Positions 44,090-53,000 of a stretch of DNA of 64,000 nucleotides are shown here, one piece after another. This DNA comes from Schlesneria paludicola DSM 18645 (lineage in GTDB: Bacteria; Planctomycetota; Planctomycetia; Planctomycetales; Planctomycetaceae): assembly GCF_000255655.1 (NCBI RefSeq), contig NZ_JH636437.1, forward strand, positions 186,353-250,352. The letters run 5' to 3'. A program made the position numbers and the translations under genes. The first letter of the stretch is position 1. The number at the start of each line of letters is the position of its first letter. Under the pieces are notes generated by a model that made no database searches, was not told the DNA's origin, and saw nothing but the letters and a program-made list of their open reading frames with translations.

Positions 44090-44210
44090 TTTCTCTGTGT
44101 CTCGTTGCCTCTGTGTCTCACCCCTTCCCGCTGGGCCCACATGTACGCGTTGCGTATGTCGGGTGCACAAGGGGGGTGAAGGAGACACTGAGGCACGGAG
44201 ACACAGAGGG
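44090..44210. repeat. Family A hairpin repeat, copy A4
   Basis: Arms TTTCTCTGTGTCTCGTTGCC and the complementary GACACTGAGGCACGGAGACA region flank the centre GCTGGGCCCACATGTACGCG and GCGTATG. It starts nine bases after the prs stop and ends 22 bases before the convergent sixA-like gene. Confidence 0.9.
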
Positions 44211-44231
44211 AAGGCGACGATTGAAGGAAGA

Positions 44232-44729
44232 TCAATCGAGGTCTCGCGGGCGCCAGAGTTTTTTGATCTGCCCGACTGTCTGTAGAGAGAATTCGTGCCA
44301 GAGGTTGAGTTCGAACTCGATCTGGGCGAGGGCTGCCGTCGGGAAATGAAGTTCTGTCTGAGTGAGCGCGGCGAGAAATTCTTCGAAGCCCGGATTGTGG
44401 CCGATCAACAGCGGGCACTGAAATTGGTCGTCAATCGCCGCCAGAATGGCGGCGATCTGCGCAGGGGGTGCGAGGTAGAGATCCGCGCGATCGATTCTGG
44501 TCGGTTTGTTTGTGACTTGTTTGAGGACGCGCTCGGCGGTTTCCTGAGCACGGATCGCGGTCGAACAAATGAGCAGGTCGACCGGAAGCTGTTCGTGGTG
44601 GATCAGTCGCCCCATTCGCTTTGCGGCTTTGCGTCCGCGTTCGTTGAGCGGTCGATCGTGGTCGTCCAGGTTGGGATCGTCCCAGTTTGACTTGGCATGG
44701 CGGAGAAGCAACAGCGTTTTGGTGCTCAT
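44232..44729 (-). CDS. Histidine phosphatase (SixA-like)
   Basis: A 165-residue phosphatase of the RHG family. The catalytic RHAKSNW lies at 10-16, followed by DDHDRPLNERGRKAAKRMG, STAIRAQETAE near 58-68, and the second catalytic His in LIGHNPGFEEFL near 122-133. This short form matches SixA, which removes phosphate from histidine on proteins such as phosphorelay domains. Start at ATG 44729 preferred over an ATG nine bases upstream. Its target here is not known. Confidence 0.85.
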   Translation of the reverse strand: MSTKTLLLLRHAKSNWDDPNLDDHDRPLNERGRKAAKRMGRLIHHEQLPVDLLICSTAIRAQETAERVLKQVTNKPTRIDRADLYLAPPAQIAAILAAIDDQFQCPLLIGHNPGFEEFLAALTQTELHFPTAALAQIEFELNLWHEFSLQTVGQIKKLWRPRDLD

Positions 44730-44772
44730 GAAATGCATTTCATTCGCGGCATGGCGGAGCGACTGAACAAGA

Positions 44773-45132
44773 TTATCTCGGCCCGGATTTTGATTTTGGT
44801 CGTAGAATCATGATGGCGATGGCGGCACCGATCAGCATCGGCAGCACGATTCGGAAGTCGACACGTTTGCTAGTCAGGATGACGAGCAGTGCCATAAAGC
44901 CGATAACGGCTCCCCATGACGCCTGGCCCAGATTCCCGCGTCGTGAAATTGTGGGAAGTGCCAACCAGAGGGCGGCCATGACGATCCCCACCTTCAGGCA
45001 CGCGCCGGTCCACATATTTTGGCTGCCTGCGAAGACCCAGAGCGCACCGGCACTGACAAGCATGATGCTAGACAGAATCCCAATCAATGCACGATTGATC
45101 GTGAGCGTTTGGGATGTGGGTGAATCGGTCAT
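44773..45132 (-). CDS. Small integral membrane protein
   Basis: A 119-residue protein with four hydrophobic segments: near 15-35, 42-60, 71-86 and 92-108. Basic residues lie between segments two and three (SRRGN) and at the end (RPKSKSGPR), in keeping with a cytoplasmic C-terminus. No family or motif recognised. It is transcribed toward the sixA-like gene with 43 bases between them and may share its transcript. Confidence 0.65.
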   Translation of the reverse strand: MTDSPTSQTLTINRALIGILSSIMLVSAGALWVFAGSQNMWTGACLKVGIVMAALWLALPTISRRGNLGQASWGAVIGFMALLVILTSKRVDFRIVLPMLIGAAIAIMILRPKSKSGPR

Positions 45133-45202
45133 AGGATTTTCGAAGTTCTACGCGAGACTCAAAACGGGATGCGATTAGCCTGTTGGAATTATGCGATGTC
45201 CT

Positions 45203-45312
45203 GAGCCCGAAGAGAGGGGTACAGGCATATTTTCCCGGTTCAGTGGAAATCCACAGCACATCGACGAAGGTAAGCCTTCCCTTTACCGCAGGAAAATGAG
45301 CCAGTCCCCGGG
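45203..45312 (-). repeat. Family B MITE-like repeat, copy B3
   Basis: Reverse-oriented copy. Read on the minus strand it runs GGGGACTGGCTCATTTTCC, then a CATCGACG-like block (minus-strand CGTCGATG), GAACCGGGAAAATA, CCCCTCTCTTCGGGC. The outer GTGAACGGTTACC at 45316-45328 continues the terminal repeat. Confidence 0.8.
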
Positions 45313-45322
45313 TTGTGAACGG

Positions 45323-45493
45323 TTACCATTTTCTGACACCCCCAATCGGTGAAAGAAATATCTTAACCGGCAATTCATCAATCGGAACGCCGGGCGTCAG
45401 AATTTGTTTCTCGCCAGCCATCTCGCGGATTTCCACGTCGCCAAGCGTGACGATCCCGATAGAATGCCGTGCTTTATTCGTCCTGAAACGGAA
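45323..45493 (-). pseudogene. Possible gene remnant (56 open codons, no start)
   Basis: A minus-strand frame is open for 56 codons between an in-frame TGA (45494-45496) and a TAA (45323-45325). It reads like protein (GIVTLGDVEIREMAGEKQIL and TPGVPIDELPVKIF) but has no ATG, GTG or TTG that would include the N-terminal half. Looks like the end of a decayed gene next to a repeat. Family not recognised. Confidence 0.3.
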
Positions 45494-45546
45494 TCAAATC
45501 TATTTCCGTGTGTAACGATGAAACGTTAAGATATTGTCATTTCGCC

Positions 45547-45566
45547 GACCGTCGAAATCGACGGTC
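45547..45566. promoter_or_regulatory. Perfect 9-bp inverted repeat
   Basis: GACCGTCGA and TCGACGGTC separated by AA, 135 bases before the PP2C gene start. The tight spacing suits a dimeric regulator site better than an RNA hairpin. No regulator gene nearby to pair it with. Confidence 0.35.
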
Positions 45567-45700
45567 AAATTTGGTCGCAATTTGTTCGACGATTTGGAAT
45601 TGAGACGGCACATACAAAACGGGTCGAGTCACTTGGTCGCGATGTCCTTCGCTGACACCAGCGGTGGATGGGTGGCATTCGCATAGTCCGAAGGTTCATG

Positions 45701-47101
45701 ATGCTCTGGGAGCAACAAGTCCGATACGCGGCGCTCACCGATATCGGCTTTCGCCGGCAGAATAACCAAGATTCGTGCGCCGTCACGCTCAGCCAATCCC
45801 TTGAGGCGTGGGAAGAGGGAGGGCACCTGTTCGTTGTTGCCGACGGAATGGGTGGTCACGCTGTCGGAGAACTGGCGAGCAAGATCGCGGTCGACACCGT
45901 TCCGCACACGTTCGCCAAGCTGCGAAATCACCCGCCGAACGAAGCCCTGCGGATCGCGATCGAAGCGGCAAATGAAGCGATTCACGAGCGGGGTTCGCAG
46001 AACCAGGATTTCCTGCGGATGGGGACCACGTGCTCCTCATTGCTGCTGTGCTCGCAGGGTGCGATCGTCGGACATGTGGGAGACAGCCGTGTTTATCGCA
46101 TTCGCAGCCGGCAGATTGATCAACTGACGTTCGACCACAGTCTGGTCTGGGAGATGATTCACAGTCGCCGAGTGCATCCGCGCGATGCCGAGCGACTGTG
46201 CCCCCGCAACGTCATTACGCGTTCGCTGGGGCCCGAACCGAACGTCAATGTGGATATCGAGGGCCCCCACCCTGTTCTTCCCGGCGACATCTTTCTGCTG
46301 TGCTCGGATGGACTGAGCGGTCTGCTCAGCGATGCCGAGATCGGCATGATTGCCGGGACGCTCGCCCCTCACGAAGCGTGCCGATTACTGGTGAATTTAG
46401 CCAACCTGCGGGGGGGGCCGGATAACATCACCGTCATCGTGGTGCATACCGGCGAACTACCCGAAGGCGTTGACCTGGTCTACGAATTGCCTCCCCCGCC
46501 TCCACGGATTGAGGGGCTGAGCTGGGCCGGTTTTGGATTGATGTGCCTGTTCGCCGCGTTCTTTCTGGTCGGTCTGTACTTCTTTGAGTTGGACGTACAA
46601 CGACGCCTTCAAGGTGGTGCGATCCTGGCGATGGCGGCATTGTCGGGCATCGGGTTCTGGGCGTGGCACCGCAGCAAGAATCCAACAAAGACGATTGAAT
46701 ACGACCCACAGGCAACCGAAATCTGGCGCCCGTATCGATCGGCTTCCGCCGTCATCAACGATGAATTCGTCGAGAATCTGACGCGGATGGAAGCCGATCT
46801 ACATCACGCGGCTCTGGAAGACCGGTGGCCCGTGGACTGGGTTCAGTACGAAGCGGCGTTCCGCGAAGCGCGCGATGCCGTCGACAAACGGCTATTCGGT
46901 CGGGCGCTCGTGCAGTATGGGCGGTTGTTCGATCTGCTGATGGCCGCGATCCAGCAGCAGCGCAAGCTGCAGATGAAATCGAATCGCCCCAAAAAGACGG
47001 GCAGTTCTCCGTCGATTGCGACGGCGGATGGAAACGGTTCATCGTCTGGGCAGAAATCGGAACCGGAAGTGAAGCCGCCATCATCTGGCGCCGCCCGGTA
47101 G
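45701..47101 (+). CDS. PP2C-type protein phosphatase with membrane spans
   Basis: A 466-residue protein. Residues about 5-250 form a PPM/PP2C serine/threonine phosphatase: NNQDS at 21-25, VVADGMGGH at 45-53, GHVGDSRVYR, LLCSDGLSG and GGPDNITVIVV, all metal ligands included. Two adjacent membrane spans follow near 265-310 (LMCLFAAFFLVGLYFF and AILAMAALSGIGFWAW). A helical region of about 80 residues and a Ser/Lys-rich tail close it. It should dephosphorylate Ser/Thr kinase targets at the membrane. ATG 45701 has AAGG six bases upstream; ATG 45698 is equivalent. No partner kinase in the window. Confidence 0.85.
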   Translation: MLWEQQVRYAALTDIGFRRQNNQDSCAVTLSQSLEAWEEGGHLFVVADGMGGHAVGELASKIAVDTVPHTFAKLRNHPPNEALRIAIEAANEAIHERGSQNQDFLRMGTTCSSLLLCSQGAIVGHVGDSRVYRIRSRQIDQLTFDHSLVWEMIHSRRVHPRDAERLCPRNVITRSLGPEPNVNVDIEGPHPVLPGDIFLLCSDGLSGLLSDAEIGMIAGTLAPHEACRLLVNLANLRGGPDNITVIVVHTGELPEGVDLVYELPPPPPRIEGLSWAGFGLMCLFAAFFLVGLYFFELDVQRRLQGGAILAMAALSGIGFWAWHRSKNPTKTIEYDPQATEIWRPYRSASAVINDEFVENLTRMEADLHHAALEDRWPVDWVQYEAAFREARDAVDKRLFGRALVQYGRLFDLLMAAIQQQRKLQMKSNRPKKTGSSPSIATADGNGSSSGQKSEPEVKPPSSGAAR

Positions 47102-47483
47102 AGTCGTAGTCTCTCGAGCCTGATATAGCAGGCCGACTCATGCATGCCGAAGTCGAAATCTTCGGCGGGTCCTATTTGTTGTTAACCCTTCTTTGGATCG
47201 ATTGTAGTAGTTTGTCTTAAGTATACGGTGTCACGTCGACCATTCACGAAGATTCCACGGACGTTCTTTCGTTCCTCGCGTGTCCAGTTTCGTATTCCCC
47301 GTGTTTGTTTGTCGCGAACTGTCTGTTGAGATCAGGGGGACAGACACCTTCGTTTTCACGATCAACGCGGTGCATTTGAATCTGAACACCGGCCGTTATT
47401 GCAACGTCAACGGGCGATGAAGTTCCTTCAGAGAAACGGTGTTTTCGCAACGATTTCGAGGGCTTGCCGTGAAAGGGCCGTGC
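47102..47483. other. Non-coding gap with a family D half-element
   Basis: 382 bases. From 47321, CTGTTGAGATCAGGGGGACA followed by GACACC matches the left shell and core end of the family D element at 41166. No matching right end follows within 100 bases, so this is half a copy. Nothing else seen. Confidence 0.55.
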
Positions 47484-48471
47484 ATGTTCGCAATCAAGTT
47501 GCACTTGCCGCGATTGGCGTTCGAAGTGTGGCTGGCGGTCTTCAGTGTTGCGACAGACGGCTGGGGGGCAACCAACACGTGGTCTCAAAAGGAGTTTTTG
47601 GCAGGTGTCACGGCCGCTGCCGCAAAGGTGGAGAAGCCGTCAGTGCATGTCGTGTATTCAACTCGGGATGATCAACCCGGTCAGGCGCCTCCCAACCCAG
47701 TCGACAGGCGCGATGTTGTGTTCAGCGGAGATTTTGGAAAAGCAAAAGTCACTAATAACAGAGGTCAGCGTGTGGATCTGGTCATCAATCCGAAGTATGC
47801 CTTCAAGCTCAATCTCGGGAAGGACAAATCGCCGCATACGATGGGCTGGCTGGAAGAGTTGGCAACGGCAAACGACGAAGTGAAGGCCATGATTGCCGAG
47901 GACACACGTGAACCGCTAAATGCGATTTTGGCGCCGTGGAACATGTTTAGGAAATTCCTTTGGGAATCCATTAAAGACCCAGGATTTACTGTGGAATCCG
48001 TGAGCGAGGCGAATGAGAGTCAGCGTGTCAGGGTTGAGTACCGTTATTCCAGTGTGATTCAACAAGGACCCAAAAAAGGGGATCCGTTTGGTTATCTTGG
48101 CTATCTGATCTGTGATTCGGCGCGGGACTGGTGTTTGTGTGAATACGGCACAATCAGAAAAGAGGGAGTTCTGGTCGGGAAAGCGATCGTTGAGTATGTC
48201 GATGCCGAATCCGTCGTGCCAAAGTCAAAATCGATCACGATCTTTGGGACGATGGAAAAACGATAAAAGGTGTCTCAACAGTCAAATTTGAAACGTATGA
48301 GCCCACTACGATTAACGAATCCGAATTCTATTTGTCCTATTACGGTCTGAAAAAGCCTGTATTTCGTCGTCGCCTGGCCGGTTGGGTTTGGTATTCAGGG
48401 ATTGGTATCGCAGTTCTTGCGATCGCTCTTTACCTGAGAAATCGGCGTATCAGGATGTCGCACGATTAGCG
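47484..48471 (+). pseudogene. Frameshifted membrane-anchored secreted protein
   Basis: The open frame from ATG 47484 codes 260 residues: a signal-like N-terminus, then a soluble domain with VHVVYSTRDDQPG, FGYLGYLICDSARDWCLCEY. It stops at 48264-48266. The -1 frame continues the protein ([37 protein letters not shown]) to a membrane span ([19 protein letters not shown]) and basic tail ending at 48471. The -1 frame is closed upstream by TGA at 48191, so the shift lies between 48194 and 48266. A single missing or extra base explains it. Unknown family; the complete protein would be about 328 residues with a C-terminal anchor. Confidence 0.75.
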
Positions 48472-48523
48472 ACAGGCACCTTGGACCTCATGGCGTTATT
48501 GCATCCTCGCCGAGTCAGTCCCC
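48469..48523. repeat. Family D element (D4)
   Basis: GCGACAGGCACC at the left and GAGTCAGTCCCCG at the right. Its left end includes the stop codon of the frameshifted gene; it lies about 100 bases before the DUF1559 gene. Confidence 0.6.
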
Positions 48524-48624
48524 GATACGTGGACAGAGAGTTTGGTGCGGGTCAACGCCGCAATTTACGCGATCCGCTCCGCACGTACTCAAAACTGCAT
48601 GCAGTAGAAATCGAGGACGTCTTT

Positions 48625-49692
48625 ATGACCAGACGACGCGCATTCACCTTGATTGAGCTCTTGGTTGCGATGTCGATCATCGCGTTGTTAATTGCATTGC
48701 TACTCCCTGCAGTACAACAGTCGCGCGAATCCGCACGTCGCTTGCAGTGCAAGAATAACTTGAAACAGATTGGTATTGCCCTGCACAACGACCACGACAG
48801 ATATGGACTCTTGTGTCCTGGATCGATCTGGTCCCAGCGTGGCGAACCATACGGAGGTGGGATTATTCCGTTAGGGACGTTCGACCGAGTCGCACTCGGG
48901 ATCTCGCCTGGGACTGAGCCGGACCGACTTTACGCGAACTGGTTGATGCTGTTGCTTCCCGATCTTGATCAATCTGCGTTGTATTCAAGCTTCGATTTGC
49001 AGCGCCCCGTTGATGATGATTTGAACAAGTCGGCACGACGCGCGAAGGTCAGTGTCTTCAAGTGTCCTTCCGATTCCTTCAACGACGTCGAGTATGATCG
49101 CTCTTTGCTCGCGGGAACCTCCGGTCATCTGTATGCGCGGGGAAACTATGCGATGAATATTGGATGCAATCGTGAATGTTTCACGTTCCAGCCCAACTGC
49201 TCCAATGGATTTACCGCTGGTACAAGTGACCTGATCAGTACCAACGCCACCATTTCGGGATCGGGCGTCGGCGGGATCAATGTCTCGTTTAGTTTCAGGA
49301 ATGCCACGAGGGGGTTGTCGAATGTGATCGCCGTGGACGAAATCCGATCTGGAATCGACCCTGTCGATCCAAGAGGGACCTGGGCGCTCGGAATGCCGTC
49401 TGCAAGTTTAACCAGTGTCAACATGCCGGGTCCCAATTCTTCAATTCCCGATGGCATCGTGTCCTGTACGGATCTGACCATTCGGCATTCCACGGCGACA
49501 CTGACACAAATGGGGATGCCGTGTTCCGATTCGACGCCCCCGAGCAACTATGCCTCGACGGCGCGAAGCATGCACGTCGGGATGGTTCATTCATTACGGC
49601 TTGATGGTTCGGTGAACAGTGTCAGCGATTCTGTCGACCGACAGGTCTGGGCTGGCCTTCATTCCAAGGACGGTCCTTCCCTGGCGTTTTAA
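48625..49692 (+). CDS. DUF1559 pilin-like protein
   Basis: A 355-residue protein of the DUF1559 (SBP_bac_10) family, expanded in planctomycetes. The N-terminus is a type IV pilin-like methylation motif ([20 protein letters not shown]) cut before Phe and then methylated by a prepilin peptidase. A conserved [20 protein letters not shown] follows. The end has the family's His-x9-Asp-Gly-like pattern, here [14 protein letters not shown]. It is likely exported and assembled or anchored at the surface; precise role unknown. ATG 48625 follows GAGG with good spacing. An open extension back to 48382 is unrelated sequence. Confidence 0.9.
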   Translation: MTRRRAFTLIELLVAMSIIALLIALLLPAVQQSRESARRLQCKNNLKQIGIALHNDHDRYGLLCPGSIWSQRGEPYGGGIIPLGTFDRVALGISPGTEPDRLYANWLMLLLPDLDQSALYSSFDLQRPVDDDLNKSARRAKVSVFKCPSDSFNDVEYDRSLLAGTSGHLYARGNYAMNIGCNRECFTFQPNCSNGFTAGTSDLISTNATISGSGVGGINVSFSFRNATRGLSNVIAVDEIRSGIDPVDPRGTWALGMPSASLTSVNMPGPNSSIPDGIVSCTDLTIRHSTATLTQMGMPCSDSTPPSNYASTARSMHVGMVHSLRLDGSVNSVSDSVDRQVWAGLHSKDGPSLAF

Positions 49693-50093
49693 TCGCCAAT
49701 TTGAATGGGAATCATCGCGGCGCGGAATAAAGAATGAGGTCACTCGAAAGCGGCCTGAGCGTTCTGCGTGGTGGAACGGAGGATTCCCGAGCGGGCGCTC
49801 TTGAAGTTGCACGCCGTCCCTCGTTTCCTAACTCCGGCTTGGCGATGCTTCCGATGAGCAGGAAGCGTGTGAGCGGGTCCAAAACCACCATCCTGGTCGA
49901 GAGAAAATGAGATCGCAAGAGGCGTTACCAAGCGGGAGCTTGGTAACGAGGAAACGAGGATCTTCAACGAGGAACTTCGATTCCTAGCGGACGAGCGACC
50001 GTAAGCGGAACTTCAAAACGAGCGAAGGAGCAAGTCGCACATATATCGGCCGCTTGATATGATTGGGAGGACGGTGGCGACACAGGCCGCCGG
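49693..50093. other. Non-coding gap with an intact family E palindrome
   Basis: 401 bases between two plus-strand genes. Contains the uninterrupted family E copy (49921-49951) that serves as the reference for the interrupted one at 38.8 kb. No gene or terminator seen. Confidence 0.6.
49921..49951. repeat. Family E palindrome (E8), intact
   Basis: GGCGTTACCAAGCGGGAGCT then TGGTAACGAGG: perfect 11-base arms GTTACCAAGCn/nGCTTGGTAAC around a short loop. Preceded by GCAAGA, as at 34.49 kb. Confidence 0.85.
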
Positions 50094-53000
50094 ATGAATC
50101 ATTCCTGCGGAGCAATGCGAATGCGGTCGATCGGTCGTCTGGTGCTGCTAGTCGTTGGCGTAACGTCGTTCTCGCGAACGTTGGTTGCGGCGGATGCGGT
50201 TGAGTTTCAAACGTTCGAAAAGACGTTTGTGAGTGATGTACGTCCCATTATTTTGCGGACATGCGAGAAATGTCACTCGAACGAAGTCATGGAAGCGGAC
50301 ATCGATCTGTCGATGTTCAAGTCGCTCGCTGACATTCGCAAGCATCCAGACGTCTGGCAAAAAGTGAACGAGATGCTGGAAAGCGGCCAGATGCCGCCCA
50401 AGGACGCACCTCAACCGACCGAAGGTGAACGGACCACGTTACAGCAATGGGTGCGGTCGTACTTGAAAGCAGAAGCGCGCTCACGAGCCGGTGATCCTGG
50501 ACGGGTTGTCCTGCGACGCCTGAACAACGTCGAATACACCAACACGATTCGGTCGCTGACGGGCGTGCCGACGCTTGCTCCGGCGAAAGAGTTTCCGGTG
50601 GATAGCGCCGCAGGCGAAGGGTTTACTAACCTTGGAAACGCACTCGTCATGTCGCCGGCACTGGTCACAAAGTATCTGGACGCGGCCAAAGAGATTGCCA
50701 ATCACGCCGTACTTCTGCCCGACGGTTTTCGTTTTTCGCCGTCGGTGATGCAGCGCGACTGGATCGAGGAATTGCTCGCCGATATCCGCGGACTGTACGC
50801 ACTGTACACTGATGATCGAGGCGGGACGCAAGTGAACCTGCAGGGGATCATTTTCGACACGAATGGCGGCGGTCGATTGCCACTCGATCGGTATCTGGAA
50901 GTGACACTGCGCGAGCGCGAAGCGATTTCGACCGGGAAAAAGTCGATCGAGACACTCGCCCAGGAACACAAATTGAGCCCCAAGTACCTGGGGCTTCTGT
51001 GGAAGGCACTGACTGGCAAGGAACCGTCATTTCTGCTGGACGGCTTGCGTACACGCTGGCGCACGGCGAAGCCAGAAGATGCGGTTGCACTCGCGACGGA
51101 TATCGCTCGATGGCAGCAGGCGCTTTGGCGGTTTACGAGCGTCGGGCATATCGGAAAGCTCAACGGACCGAAAGCCTGGATGGAACCCGTCAGCCCGATG
51201 ACGAGTCGGTTCGAGATTCGCCAAAAGCTGGCGGAACCTGCACCGGGTGCGGATGTCTCGGTCTACTTGCTGACCACTGATGCCGGTGATGGAAACGAGA
51301 ATGATTTCGTTGTCTGGGAACAGCCGCGGTTGGTCGCCCCCGGCCGTCCGGACCTTTTGCTGCGTGACGTGCGGACTTACACAAGTGAACTGCTGGAACG
51401 TCGCAAACAAACATTGAACAGTGCGGCAAGCTATTTGAATGTCGCGGCCGAAGCGGCGGCGTCCGAGACGAAGATTGATCCAGTGGAACTGGCCAAGAAG
51501 CGGGGATTGAAAGCAGAGGTTCTGACCGCGTGGCTCGACTATCTGGGAGTTGCGATTGGCGGACCGGCGAAGATCGAAAATCACTTTACCAGTAAGATGT
51601 CGAATGTCGGTGGGTATGATTTCGTCCGTGGCTGGGGCAGCGATGCGACACCACTGATCGTTGCCAATTCATCCGATCAGCATGTCCGGATCCCCGGAAA
51701 CATGAAGCCGCACGGGGTCGTCGTACATCCTTCGCCAACGCTCAACGCGGTCGTGGGATGGCAGAGTCCGGTCGACGCGACATTGCGTGTCGATGCAAAA
51801 GTCCAGCACGCACATCCCGAGTGCGGCAATGGTGTCACCTGGTCGGTCGAAGTTCGCCGTGGCGCTCATCGACAGCGACTGGCGACGGGCATTGCGCACG
51901 GTGCCACGCCCGTGGTTGTACCGCCGATTGAAAATCTGATCGTTCATCCCGGCGACATCGTTTCGCTGCTGATCGGGCCGCGGGATGGAAACCACTCGTG
52001 CGATTCGACCGCGGTCGATTTGACGTTGACCGCAGCGGGGGCCGAGGGACGTGTGTGGGATTTGTCGCGTGACGTTTCGCCCGACATTCACGCCGCCAAT
52101 CCGCACGCGGATCGATTTGGCAACAAAGACGTCTGGCACTTCTATACAGAATCCGTGACAGGGGCTTCACTGGGACCGGTCATTCCGGCGAATTCGTTGC
52201 TCACACAATGGCAGGCGACCAAGTCGGTCGAAGAACAGCAAAAGCTGGCAATCGCCGTACAAACGCTGCTCTCGGGTCCGTCGCCTGCAGAGAAGGAGAG
52301 CCCCGATGCACAGCTTTACCGCCAACTGACATCGCTCGGCGGGCCACTGTTCCGCTCGGTCATTCCTGTGACCGCCACCACCAAATCGAAGGAGACGGCG
52401 CAGCCGATTTCGAATTGGGGTTTGGACCCTGTGCTGTTTGGAAAGCATCCCAACGGGCAAGCGGTTGATCCCGCCAGCCTGTGCGTCAAGGCTCCCTCGG
52501 TGATCGAAGTGAAGCTGCCAGCGGATCTGGTCAGCGGTTGGGAACTGGTCGCAACGGGAGCGTTGCATCGCGAAACGGGCGCGGAAGGAACGGTGCAGTT
52601 GCAGGTTCTGACCACAAAGCCCGAAGGAGATCAGGGGCTGGTTGCCGCGACGGTGAAGGAAACCAACGCGAACAGCACTTGGACGGATAACAAGCGGTCG
52701 TTGTCGTATTCAACTCCGATCCTGGTCAGCGAAGGCAGTGCAGCCAGTCGACGCGTGGAATCGGCCTTTGAAACGTACCGCAACTTGTTCCCTGCGGCAC
52801 TGTGCTACTCGAGAATCGTCCCGGTCGATGAAGTGGTCACACTGACCATCTTCTATCGTGAGGACAATCAACTCAGCCGCCTGATGCTCAGTGATGAACA
52901 GGCTGCACGACTCAACCAGCGATGGAATGAGTTGCACTTTGTCAGTCGCGACGCGCTGACACTGGTCGACGGCTTCAACCAATTGATGGAGTTTGCGACT

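Larger units (their letters stand above)
45133..45700. other. Long intergenic stretch
   Basis: 568 bases between divergent genes. A family B repeat is at 45203-45312. A minus-strand open stretch lies at 45323-45493 (possible remnant). A perfect 9-bp inverted repeat lies at 45547-45566. No other gene seen. Confidence 0.6.
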
